Assembly: GCA_002323535.1 (NCBI GenBank)
Contig: DCQT01000041.1
Location: 1 to 32,036, forward strand
Direction of reading: 5' to 3'
Source of the DNA: Bacteriovoracaceae bacterium UBA1511
GTDB lineage: Bacteria > Bdellovibrionota > Bacteriovoracia > Bacteriovoracales > Bacteriovoracaceae
DNA length: 32,036 bases
In this document: piece by piece, positions 24,844 to 32,019 of the stretch
Layout of the letters: every line of letters starts with the position of its first letter
Position numbering within the stretch: position 1 is the stretch's first letter
Position numbers and translations under genes: made by a program
The notes under the pieces: generated by a model
What the model was told of the DNA's origin: nothing
Seen by the model: only the letters and a program-made list of their open reading frames with translations
The model's database searches: none

Positions 24844-25520
24844 TAGGCGCCTCTTCCTGTTATAACCGCGGGGATTGTTAGTACTAATATTTTGAAATCA
24901 AGCCAAAAACTTTGTGTTCTTATATACTCTTTATCCAGTTTAAGTTGAACTCTAAAGGGAAGATCACTACGGCCACTTATTTGCCAAATACAAGTTAAGC
25001 CAGGCTTAACCATCAAACGTCTTCTTTGCTCTAGCGTATATTTTTCAACTTCACTAACTATTGGAGGTCTTGGCCCAACTAGACTCATTTCACCTTTTAT
25101 AACATTCCACAGTTGGGGAAGCTCATCTAAGCTTAGTTTTCGTAAAATCTTTCCAACCCTAGTAATCCTGGGGTCTTTTTTTAATTTAAAGATGACACCG
25201 TCTTTAGACTCATTCAGGTGGTAAACTTGATTAAGTTTTGCCTCGCTCCCTTGAAACATCGTTCTGAATTTATAGAAAGTGAAAACTTCACCGTTTATTC
25301 CAACACGTTTTTGTTTGAAGATTATGGGTCCGTAGGAGTCAATTTTTATACAGATAGCAATAAATAAATATACGGGAACCCAAAAGGGACTTAGTAAAAA
25401 AACCACAGTTAGGTCAAAGCATCTCTTTGAAAAATGATAGGTGTTCTCCTTAAATAAAAAATATTGTTTTCTAATGAAGGAAACCGGACTAACTAAACTT
25501 GAGGGATCAGTATATCTCAT
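24840..25520 (-). CDS. Initiating sugar transferase (phosphoglycosyl transferase)
   Basis: Bacterial sugar transferase (PF02397) of 226 residues. It would transfer a sugar-1-phosphate from a nucleotide sugar to undecaprenyl phosphate, the first step of exopolysaccharide, capsule or O-antigen synthesis, at the cytoplasmic face of the inner membrane. One hydrophobic re-entrant or transmembrane segment (about 35-60) is followed by 'KFRTM' (84-88), 'DPRITRVGKILRKLSLDELPQLWNV' with the catalytic Asp132-Glu133, 'MSLVGPRP' (145-152) and 'KPGLTCIWQISGRSDLPF'. It is a short, single-domain (WcaJ C-terminal-like) form. No ribosome binding site is visible; two adjacent 10-bp direct repeats lie 8-27 bases upstream of the ATG. 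The PilZ gene is directly upstream in the same direction. No other glycosyl transferase genes are present. Confidence 0.93.
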   Translation of the reverse strand: MRYTDPSSLVSPVSFIRKQYFLFKENTYHFSKRCFDLTVVFLLSPFWVPVYLFIAICIKIDSYGPIIFKQKRVGINGEVFTFYKFRTMFQGSEAKLNQVYHLNESKDGVIFKLKKDPRITRVGKILRKLSLDELPQLWNVIKGEMSLVGPRPPIVSEVEKYTLEQRRRLMVKPGLTCIWQISGRSDLPFRVQLKLDKEYIRTQSFWLDFKILVLTIPAVITGRGAY

Positions 25521-25527
25521 ACTTAAT

Positions 25528-25547
25528 TGGTCGGTTATTGTCGGTTA
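25528..25547. repeat. Two adjacent 10-bp direct repeats before the sugar transferase gene
   Basis: TGGTCGGTTA (25528-25537) and TTGTCGGTTA (25538-25547) are identical at 9 of 10 positions and directly adjacent, giving a one-helical-turn period. They lie in the 51-bp gap between the PilZ and sugar transferase genes, close to the transferase ATG. This fits a tandem operator for a regulator that binds direct repeats. No bound regulator is known from the sequence. Confidence 0.45.
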
Positions 25548-25571
25548 ATTCTTTAGAAAAATAATTGGATT

Positions 25572-26552
25572 CTAACTAAACTTTAGTCCTACTTTATATT
25601 CACCAGATAACTCGTCAATTTCAGCAAAAGAGACAGCCTCTGCTTTGAGGGGAGGTCGTTTCTCATTACCTCCTAAATTAGTGATGTTTACTTTGGTGCC
25701 CATTGGCACTTCATTTTCATCAAATACAATGAAGCTCAACCCTCCAACACTTAGATCATAAAGCTCGTAGTAACCTTTTTCTCCGGTATTTGGGCCGCTT
25801 GTAAAAACTATTTCAACTACTTGGTCCCCACTCGCCTTACCTCTTGGTGCGGATCTTATTGCGGTATAATCCTCAAGATCTTCCGGTAGGTCATCCTCTG
25901 TCATGACTTCCTCATGTTTTTCTTGCGATGAATGCTCAGGGTTAAGCTTTTCATTTTCGATAAGTATTTGATCATGCCCATCCGTGTGTTCAGCTTCAGC
26001 AGGTTGAGGGGATTCTTGTGTTGATTGATCTACTTGTTCAATATTATTTTCAGAGGATGCTTCCTCGAGCTCTTCAGTGATTTCTTTCGCATTATCAGAG
26101 GAGGTGGTCTTTGTGCCAAATGCCCTCTGGAACTTTGGGTCACTAAGTTCAGGAAGAATTATTTTTACGTTCTTTGCGCTGATAATGTTTACTTTATTAG
26201 GAAAGCGAAGGGTTATTTTTGTGACGTTAAGCTCTTTTATAGAGGCTTTAAATAAAATATTTTTATCAGGGTTAAAGCAAAATAATTCGGATTCTTCTCC
26301 AAAATTCTCAACTAACTTATTTCCAGAAGTAAGGTCTATAAAAACAACTTCTTTTTCGACAAGGTTTGAACTAAGGATTCCTGTTACAACTCTTACTCTT
26401 TCCTCTCCAGGAGATTTTTGTTTTCGCCAAATAAGGAATCTACTGTTATTTGCTTGGAGCTCATGAAATATGTCGAGTATTTCAAGCTCATTGATTACAA
26501 CCTTTGTGTAGTCTTCATTTTGGCCATTTTTTGATAAGTCTTCTGCTGCCAC
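25572..26552 (-). CDS. PilZ-domain c-di-GMP-binding protein
   Basis: Cytosolic protein of 326 residues. The C-terminal PilZ domain (about 228-326) keeps both c-di-GMP motifs: RxxxR (Arg233, Arg237 in 'IRSAPRGKA') and D-x-S-x-x-G ('YDLSVGGLSF', Asp266, Ser268, Gly271). An acidic, Glu/Gln/Ser-rich linker (about 150-225) separates it from an N-terminal beta domain (about 16-140). That domain looks like the degenerate PilZ/YcgR-N module that often precedes a functional PilZ. The start is GTG at 26552 with only a weak ribosome binding site (AAGAG, 10 bases upstream). The sugar transferase gene follows 51 bp downstream, so c-di-GMP control of polysaccharide or surface behaviour is a reasonable inference. 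Motility control is an alternative. Confidence 0.88.
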   Translation of the reverse strand: MAAEDLSKNGQNEDYTKVVINELEILDIFHELQANNSRFLIWRKQKSPGEERVRVVTGILSSNLVEKEVVFIDLTSGNKLVENFGEESELFCFNPDKNILFKASIKELNVTKITLRFPNKVNIISAKNVKIILPELSDPKFQRAFGTKTTSSDNAKEITEELEEASSENNIEQVDQSTQESPQPAEAEHTDGHDQILIENEKLNPEHSSQEKHEEVMTEDDLPEDLEDYTAIRSAPRGKASGDQVVEIVFTSGPNTGEKGYYELYDLSVGGLSFIVFDENEVPMGTKVNITNLGGNEKRPPLKAEAVSFAEIDELSGEYKVGLKFS

Positions 26553-26655
26553 GTCTTAAAATCTCTTAATTTAATTTTATTCTTAATAATAGCGTGAAAT
26601 GTGAGTATGGAAGTTAACGAGGAAATAAATTCTTAGAAACAAGTATAATTGGGTG

Positions 26656-26678
26656 TTTTTGCCTCAGTTAGGCAAAAA
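26656..26678. repeat. 9-bp perfect inverted repeat upstream of the PilZ gene
   Basis: TTTTTGCCT-cagtt-AGGCAAAAA, between the 43-residue gene and the PilZ gene. T-runs precede and A-runs follow the stem on both strands, the opposite of an intrinsic terminator, so an operator or a processing hairpin is likelier. The other gene-free bases here (26553-26655) show no clear promoter. Confidence 0.45.
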
Positions 26679-26702
26679 GTAGGGGAAAATGAAGTCTTCT
26701 TA

Positions 26703-26834
26703 TTAATGATGATGAGGATCTTCACCCGGTTTTACTACATCTTTGTCAAAAGCAGCATTAGCAAAAATCATAATGATGGGTAATGAAGCCCAGCTTCCCA
26801 AAAGTAATAACGCAACCCATAAACTTTCACTCAT
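26703..26834 (-). CDS. 43-residue single-TM membrane peptide with His tail
   Basis: Small gene of 44 codons including the stop. The product starts MSESLWVALLLLGSWASLPI, one hydrophobic helix (about residues 5-28), followed by an acidic tail ending 'KPGEDPHHH'. AGGA lies seven bases before the ATG, a good ribosome binding site, and the helix-then-polar-tail order is coherent, so I consider it real. No family is recognised; one-TM peptides of this size are often subunits of larger membrane complexes, and the terminal His run could bind metal. It is transcribed toward the PilZ gene (150 bp away). A 176-bp gap lies upstream, shared with the divergent sensor-like gene. Confidence 0.7.
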   Translation of the reverse strand: MSESLWVALLLLGSWASLPIIMIFANAAFDKDVVKPGEDPHHH

Positions 26835-27010
26835 ATCAAAATCCTAGTTTTTTAGATTATTATAAGGAACTAAACCCGATTAAAAAAGATGTCAATTACT
26901 CGATTTTAGATTGAAATTATTTTTGGGTTAAAATTTTCTGGCATAAGCGCCAAACCCTGAATTTTGCTATTCTTAAGCCTAACCGAGTCTAGATTTTTCA
27001 GGAGTCTTTT

Positions 27011-28153
27011 GTGGAGTTTACATTTAGAAAGTGGAGAAATCTTAAGCAAAAAACCACTTTATCTATTATTTTTCCCTTAGTTTGTTTCTTTGCTCTATCA
27101 GTGATTGTCCTTGGTAGCAGGTATAAAGACATGCTCTCAATGACTAAGTCTCATAAGTCCTTTCTTATGCAAGTGGCAAAAAACGATGCTTTAACTGCTA
27201 TTGCGGCAGAAAAAGCGGCGATGCGTCAGTATTACCTAGGTCTTATAACGGTTTCAAAGTTTGAGGAAGTGAAAATAGAGACTCAAAAAGCGCTTGAGGG
27301 TTTTAGCTCTTCTGCGTTGAGAGTCATTGGTGAGGAAAATATTTTAGATAAAAGAGTGAGTGTGCCGCTTTCCAATTTAAGGTCAGATGTCTTGTCCGGT
27401 CAAAAAAGATGGCCAGAGGTCAAAGATCGAATGGAAAAACTTTCTGTCACAATTGAGGAGTTATCTAATAAATATAATTCACAGAACTTACTACCTGCTC
27501 AATATAATTGGATACAAAACTTTGAGGCTCTCTTACGTTCTTATACAAGCTCAGAGACTCTAAGAAATGATATGTCTTACATTGTTCTGAGGGATATGCC
27601 TTTAAATTCAGAACAATTTTCAAATTTAGTAAGAAGTCTTGAAAGAGCAGATTTTTTTCGAGAGAAGCTGTCCTCAAAATTTAACGTTAACACTAATAGT
27701 TTTAACTTTTTTTTAGGCCAACAAGTTGGACTGTGGAAAAAATTGCTAGGTCATCATAATGTAATTAGAAATAGTGTTGAGCAGGGTAGGTACGGTGTTG
27801 ATATCAACAAAATGACAGCTTCATTTGATAAATACCAATTAAGCATTAAGGGTGGTATCCAGGCATATAGAAGGTTTATAAAAAAACAAAGTCGGGCAAT
27901 GCTGGAGAAATCAAGAAGAATGCTTTTATGGAATGGCGCTATTCTAGCGATCTTTTTTCTTTTATCGGCAAGGCTATCCGTAACATTTTCAAGGCGCGCA
28001 TTATATTATTTGGCCACAGAGATGACCGGCCATGATATCAAAATAATTTCAAAGTCTGGTGGCCGTAGAGCCTGGAGTAAAAAAGTAATTTTACTAAGTG
28101 ATTACCAAAATAATTCTCAAAAAGAGAGCTCTGATCAAAAAAATATTGCTTAA
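27011..28153 (+). CDS. Two-TM sensor-like membrane protein without output domain
   Basis: Protein of 380 residues with a GTG start preceded by AGGAG. A basic N-terminus and first transmembrane helix (about 17-35) lead into a long helical periplasmic region (about 36-300). A second helix follows ('LLWNGAILAIFFLLSARLSV', about 304-323), with a cytoplasmic tail of some 55 residues. This is the layout of chemoreceptor or NIT-type (nitrate/nitrite) sensor domains; 'AAEKAAMRQYYLGLI' near residue 67 resembles the conserved 'ERGL'-type start of such bundles but is not diagnostic. There is no HAMP, kinase, GGDEF or MCP signalling domain after the second helix. It may act through a partner, or simply be structural. 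Its 3' end overlaps the convergent dtd gene by 4 bases. Family is uncertain. Confidence 0.7.
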   Translation: MEFTFRKWRNLKQKTTLSIIFPLVCFFALSVIVLGSRYKDMLSMTKSHKSFLMQVAKNDALTAIAAEKAAMRQYYLGLITVSKFEEVKIETQKALEGFSSSALRVIGEENILDKRVSVPLSNLRSDVLSGQKRWPEVKDRMEKLSVTIEELSNKYNSQNLLPAQYNWIQNFEALLRSYTSSETLRNDMSYIVLRDMPLNSEQFSNLVRSLERADFFREKLSSKFNVNTNSFNFFLGQQVGLWKKLLGHHNVIRNSVEQGRYGVDINKMTASFDKYQLSIKGGIQAYRRFIKKQSRAMLEKSRRMLLWNGAILAIFFLLSARLSVTFSRRALYYLATEMTGHDIKIISKSGGRRAWSKKVILLSDYQNNSQKESSDQKNIA

Positions 28154-28584
28154 AAATCAAGACAGAAAGTAACAGGTCCTAGGTTTTGGATTTTTACATC
28201 CATAGAGGCTCCAAATGACCCCGTCGATACAAAAACTGAATTTCGAAGTTCTTCCGTAAATTCATTAAATAAGTCTATAGCTTTCTCTGGGTTCATTGAA
28301 TTATCAAAGCTGGGTCTATTGCCCTTTAAACCTTTCCAGCTAAGAGTGAACTGACTTATGGCCAAAATCTCACCGTTAACCTCTGTGATTGATTTATTCA
28401 TTTTTCCATTTTGATCTTCAAAGATACGAAGAGATAAAATTTTGTTGGCCGCTTTTTTTATTGTTTCAGAGTCATCGCTCTTTTCTATACATACAAGTAG
28501 AACAAGCCCAGATTTAATAACACCAACTTCACTACCATCAACTAAAACGTTAGATTTTCCGCTGCGTTGAATAACGATTCTCAT
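28150..28584 (-). CDS. dtd: D-aminoacyl-tRNA deacylase
   Basis: D-aminoacyl-tRNA (D-Tyr-tRNA) deacylase of 144 residues, the normal family length. It hydrolyses D-amino acids from mischarged tRNA in the cytosol. Motifs are the N-terminal 'MRIVIQR', the catalytic-region 'SQFTLSWKGLKGNRPSF' (77-93; consensus SQFTL...KGNRPSF), 'TGSFGASMDV' (121-130) and the NxGPVT motif (134-139). The start at 28584 is fixed by the conserved N-terminus and by GGAG five bases upstream. A longer in-frame reading to 28680 would pass through the terminator hairpin of the upstream gene and is rejected. The ribosome binding site directly abuts that terminator's T-run, so dtd transcription must begin within the hairpin region or depend on read-through. 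Confidence 0.95.
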   Translation of the reverse strand: MRIVIQRSGKSNVLVDGSEVGVIKSGLVLLVCIEKSDDSETIKKAANKILSLRIFEDQNGKMNKSITEVNGEILAISQFTLSWKGLKGNRPSFDNSMNPEKAIDLFNEFTEELRNSVFVSTGSFGASMDVKIQNLGPVTFCLDF

Positions 28585-28593
28585 TTTTTCTCC

Positions 28594-28621
28594 AAAAAAA
28601 AGCCTCACAAAATGTGAGGCT
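28594..28621 (-). terminator. Intrinsic terminator between lipoprotein gene and dtd
   Basis: On the minus strand: stem AGCCTCACA (28621-28613), loop of three T, stem TGTGAGGCT (28609-28601), then seven T (28600-28594). The stem is 9 bp and perfect. It lies 24 bp after the lipoprotein stop. The T-run is followed immediately by the GGAG ribosome binding site of dtd. Confidence 0.92.
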
Positions 28622-28645
28622 TTGAGTTTAATTTGTCTAGAACTC

Positions 28646-29362
28646 TTAGAAGTTTCTTCTAGTTGTTCTTCTTGTTTCAACTAATGGAGGAAAAGGTCCA
28701 TTGATTCGGCAAAAACCGTTAGACACAGTTACTCTGTCTCTTGAAACCTGAGTGGAGTCGAATTTCCCAATTAGGTCATTTGTTCCAGGAGAGTATATAT
28801 CTGCAGTGAAGATATTTTCTCTTGTTACATCCCTATATGTGACTGTTCTGTTTCCCCAAACTGTTCTGTTTTCATTTCGACAAACTCTTCTATTTCTTGG
28901 AGGGTAAGTTCTACATCTTCTTGACCCATCAGGGTAGTTTCTACATTCTCTTCTTGCAGGCGTCCTAACATTACGACAAACTCTTGTTGTTCTTGTTTGA
29001 GAACATCTCTCTACAGCGGTATAAGTTTCACTTTCAAGCGTTCTTCTGTCAGCGAAAAGATCAACATCTATAGGTTGTTTAAGTTCTCTTGAGCTTAATT
29101 TTAATTCACCATATGTTCTTGGCAGTTTAATTCCACGAGGAACTTTAAACTTAAACTTCTTATTTAATTCAGGAATTACTAATTGAAATTTTCTCTTAGA
29201 TTTTAGTTTTAGTTTCGCAGCAAAGTTACCTGGCCTTAACTCAACAACTTTTCCTTTATTGTCTTTAAGTTTGATAGTGTTTAAAACATCAAGGTTACCT
29301 TGCTTGGTTTGGTAACAACCCACCATTGAAATGCTCAAAAGCGCCAAAAGAATTAGTTTCAT
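28646..29362 (-). CDS. Lipoprotein with tandem Cys-Arg repeats
   Basis: Predicted lipoprotein of 238 residues. The signal peptide 'MKLILLALLSISMVGC' gives lipidation at Cys16; GGGGAAGG just before the ATG at 29362 supports that start over an upstream one at 29422. After a Lys-rich beta region (about 25-110) comes an unusual block (about 119-170) with Cys-Arg units spaced 10-11 residues: 'CRNVRTPARRE', 'CRNYPDGSRR', 'CRTYPPRNRRV', 'CRNENRTV'. It is strongly basic (Arg). A final domain follows with one more Cys ('GFCRINGPFPP'). I know no named family for this repeat; it may form stacked disulfides or bind a polyanion such as LPS or nucleic acid (guess). It ends 24 bp before an intrinsic terminator. 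It diverges from the large Cys-rich membrane protein. Confidence 0.8.
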   Translation of the reverse strand: MKLILLALLSISMVGCYQTKQGNLDVLNTIKLKDNKGKVVELRPGNFAAKLKLKSKRKFQLVIPELNKKFKFKVPRGIKLPRTYGELKLSSRELKQPIDVDLFADRRTLESETYTAVERCSQTRTTRVCRNVRTPARRECRNYPDGSRRCRTYPPRNRRVCRNENRTVWGNRTVTYRDVTRENIFTADIYSPGTNDLIGKFDSTQVSRDRVTVSNGFCRINGPFPPLVETRRTTRRNF

Positions 29363-29535
29363 TTCCTTCCCCTTATTTATGAAATATGCCCTAAACCTAC
29401 CTAAAAGATTTTTATTTAACAATTAGCGCAGTCCCCAAGTGATTGATACTTCGTTCCACAAGAAAAAATTACAGCAGTATCGGGGTAAAATGGTGTCAAA
29501 AAGATCCCGAATTTAAATACATACGGAGTCATTGG

Positions 29536-32019
29536 ATGCTAAAAAGCTTAACCTCATTAATATGTGCCTTCTTCTTATGGACGGCGGCCATTCAAAATAT
29601 TTTTGCCTGGGGAAAGTCCTTACCATCCACTTCCTTAAGTAATGTTGTCTTTAGTTCAGCCGTAGCAGATGAGGGAATAGTCCTCAAAGATCTAGAAAAT
29701 TCAAAATCGAAAGTGGGAAACGAGGGTTTTTCAAACGAAGCATGGGAAATTTATATTATTCATGTTCTTAATATGGCGTTGGCCTTTTGGTACGCCATGG
29801 CGGGTAGTAGGTGCTCGATTCCAGGATTGAAATGTAATTGGTTAATGATTGTAACTGCTGCTACTGGAATGATTCATATCGTCGGTGAGTTTGTCCTATG
29901 GATTATGATGTACTTCGTGAAAGCCGATTATGAAAATCAGTTAGCAAAACTAAAGTCGAAGTCTGGAAAAAAAGGTCTTGAAGTAGAGGCATTTAATAAA
30001 TGTGCTTCAGTGGAAGAGGATGAGGAAAAAGTAAAGTGCCTCGAAGAGGCTGGCGTTGAGGAGGGGCAGGGAAGTGTTCAACTTGAAGTTTTAAAAAAGC
30101 TCATTGAGTTGTATGAGGATCAAAAGTTTGCACTTGAGTTAAAAAGATATTTTTTGATCGCTGTGGAGGCGATGAATGTACTTATAACAATTATGGAGTA
30201 TGTCGACGCTGCAGGGGAAAACATGAAGGATTCTGCGGTTATTACCTCAACTCCAGGACTTGGAAAATTTTGTGCACTTCAAGCTGCAGCGAGTGCGAAG
30301 ACTCCTGCCGGTGCAATATGTTCCCCTTTAGATGCGGCCTGCGCAAAGGCATTGAAAGCAATAACAGCAGCTGAAATAGCGTATATCGGATCAACTCAAG
30401 CACCCGTACCTACAAAGGTAAAGTGTGGTTTAGCAAAAAAAGTTGAAATGAAAAAAGTTATGAAAGTGCTTGCTGGTTGTGCAGCAGCCTGCTGCTCTCA
30501 GGTTTCGGGTTTCGCAGCAATTACCCTTACGTTAGATACGGCGCAAAGAAGAACCTGTGAAGGGCTCGCGGAAGCACAATCAAAGCTTGAAGAGGCCAAA
30601 AATCAAAAAGATAAGTATGATCTTGTGAAAAGGGGGAGCAAATATTTTAATTACTCTCAAAAACTACAACTTGGAGCTGGCTTCGCGGGAGGTGCTGGTG
30701 TTGCAGGTTCAGTCGGTAAGCTGGGACTTACCTTATTTGATGATGAAGCCGTAAAGCTCTCGGAGAATATCACCTTAGCAAAATCAAAGTTGGCTTCTGT
30801 TAAGTGTAGTTACCCTTGCCAGCTTAAGGCTCCTCCCATTGTTTTTCGGTCATTACCTCAAAAGAAAAAGTGGTATTCAAGTTTTATTGATATTGGCAAG
30901 AACTTGCTTTTACCTAAGAGTATAAGAGCTGGTTCTGTTGCGGACTTTTTAGAGGAGGAACTAAGAGTTGTTGTTGTTAGTCTTTTGGTTATTGTGACTA
31001 TTGTTTTTCTTGCCATCGATGTCACCGCTGACAGTTGGTTTTATACTCCACTCCAAAGGGGAATCTTTTCTACCGTTGCAACCGTCATTGTTGGTTTTCA
31101 AATTGCTCAAAATGAATCTGCCCACACGACTGTCGTAGATAATATTGCAAAGCTTAAGCAACTTTTTAAAGAAATTGAAGCAAGTATCTCAGTTCCGACA
31201 GGCCTGAACAATAATGGTGAGAAATTATTCCTCGACGATAATGTAGGAAGGGATTTTGAACAGGAATTTTTGCAAGATTTTAAAAATACTCAATTGGATA
31301 AGGAGCTTCCATGCATTGGAGGAGAGGCTCCGGATGGTAAAGGAGGATGTCTTAGTACCTCCAAAGGTATTGGAGATGCTTTTGCAAAGATTGGACTGGA
31401 GGATATTGCAGGAATTAGAAGTGATCTTGTAAAAGTGGGTGATGAGTTATCGGGGCGAAGAAATGTTAATGCCGAAGTCCTAAGTGGATTAGGAAGTATT
31501 GGTGAAAAACGGCAAGCTTTGAAAAAGCTTTTAGAGAAAGCAAAGTTGGATTTAAATCGCACAAGAGAAAATTTAGGTCTTGATGATATTGATACAGATG
31601 CAGCTGCCAAGGGGTTACTTGATACGTTAAAAGCAAACACACTTCAAACATTAAAAGATAATAGTATCGGTCTTTCTGAGTTGAGTAGTGCATTTGGTGG
31701 TGGCCTACCTGGGGGTACAAGCAAAAAATTAAGTGATAAACAAAAAGAGAATTTAAAAAAAATAAAAACTGCGGCCAATAAAGAACTCGATATTAAACCT
31801 GAAGATAAGGATACTGGTTTTTCTTTTCAGTTTGATAAACAAAACGATCCTAACGCAGGCATCACGGATGATAGTATTAATTCATTGAGGGAAAATACGG
31901 ATAAGTATAAAATTGATAAGGGTGATATTTCTAAAAGGTCAAAAGATGACATTTTTAGGATGATTACTACAAGGTACTTTAAGACTGCCCTTCCTGTTCT
32001 TCTCGAGGAGGTGAAGTGA
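29536..32019 (+). CDS. Large Cys-rich polytopic membrane protein, unknown family
   Basis: Protein of 827 residues. The start at 29536 is chosen because CGGAG lies seven bases upstream and it yields a clear signal/anchor ('LKSLTSLICAFFLWTAAI', residues 2-19); the frame is open upstream to a TTG at 29443. Further hydrophobic segments lie near 72-90, 103-127, 203-222, 309-332, a Gly/Ala-rich stretch 378-400, 476-495 and 508-525. The soluble parts have 17 Cys in all, including 'GCAAACC' (314-320), 'CSYPC' (424-428) and 'CIGG..GGC' (593-605), so an exported, disulfide-bonded location is likely. The C-terminal 290 residues are Lys/Asp-rich, coiled-coil-like and polar. No family recognised. The last bases overlap the start of the next gene (GTGA), so the pair is probably one complex. 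Confidence 0.8.
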   Translation: MLKSLTSLICAFFLWTAAIQNIFAWGKSLPSTSLSNVVFSSAVADEGIVLKDLENSKSKVGNEGFSNEAWEIYIIHVLNMALAFWYAMAGSRCSIPGLKCNWLMIVTAATGMIHIVGEFVLWIMMYFVKADYENQLAKLKSKSGKKGLEVEAFNKCASVEEDEEKVKCLEEAGVEEGQGSVQLEVLKKLIELYEDQKFALELKRYFLIAVEAMNVLITIMEYVDAAGENMKDSAVITSTPGLGKFCALQAAASAKTPAGAICSPLDAACAKALKAITAAEIAYIGSTQAPVPTKVKCGLAKKVEMKKVMKVLAGCAAACCSQVSGFAAITLTLDTAQRRTCEGLAEAQSKLEEAKNQKDKYDLVKRGSKYFNYSQKLQLGAGFAGGAGVAGSVGKLGLTLFDDEAVKLSENITLAKSKLASVKCSYPCQLKAPPIVFRSLPQKKKWYSSFIDIGKNLLLPKSIRAGSVADFLEEELRVVVVSLLVIVTIVFLAIDVTADSWFYTPLQRGIFSTVATVIVGFQIAQNESAHTTVVDNIAKLKQLFKEIEASISVPTGLNNNGEKLFLDDNVGRDFEQEFLQDFKNTQLDKELPCIGGEAPDGKGGCLSTSKGIGDAFAKIGLEDIAGIRSDLVKVGDELSGRRNVNAEVLSGLGSIGEKRQALKKLLEKAKLDLNRTRENLGLDDIDTDAAAKGLLDTLKANTLQTLKDNSIGLSELSSAFGGGLPGGTSKKLSDKQKENLKKIKTAANKELDIKPEDKDTGFSFQFDKQNDPNAGITDDSINSLRENTDKYKIDKGDISKRSKDDIFRMITTRYFKTALPVLLEEVK

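Noticed and set aside
26077..26466. 129-residue plus-strand frame inside the PilZ gene
   Set aside because: Antisense shadow of a gene with intact PilZ motifs; low-complexity Ser/Phe composition and no ribosome binding site.
26643..26648. Consensus TATAAT on the plus strand
   Set aside because: No -35 element at 16-18 bp, and transcription would run antisense to the 43-residue gene with no plus-strand gene to serve until 27011.
26656..26678. Inverted repeat considered as a terminator
   Set aside because: T-runs precede and A-runs follow the stem on either strand, so no U-tract follows the hairpin in any transcript.
28585..28680. N-terminal extension of dtd
   Set aside because: The extra 32 residues are encoded by the upstream gene's tail and terminator hairpin, and the conserved Dtd N-terminus begins at 28584.
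29443..29535. N-terminal extension of the large membrane protein
   Set aside because: It would place about 31 charged residues before a signal sequence; the ATG at 29536 has a good ribosome binding site.
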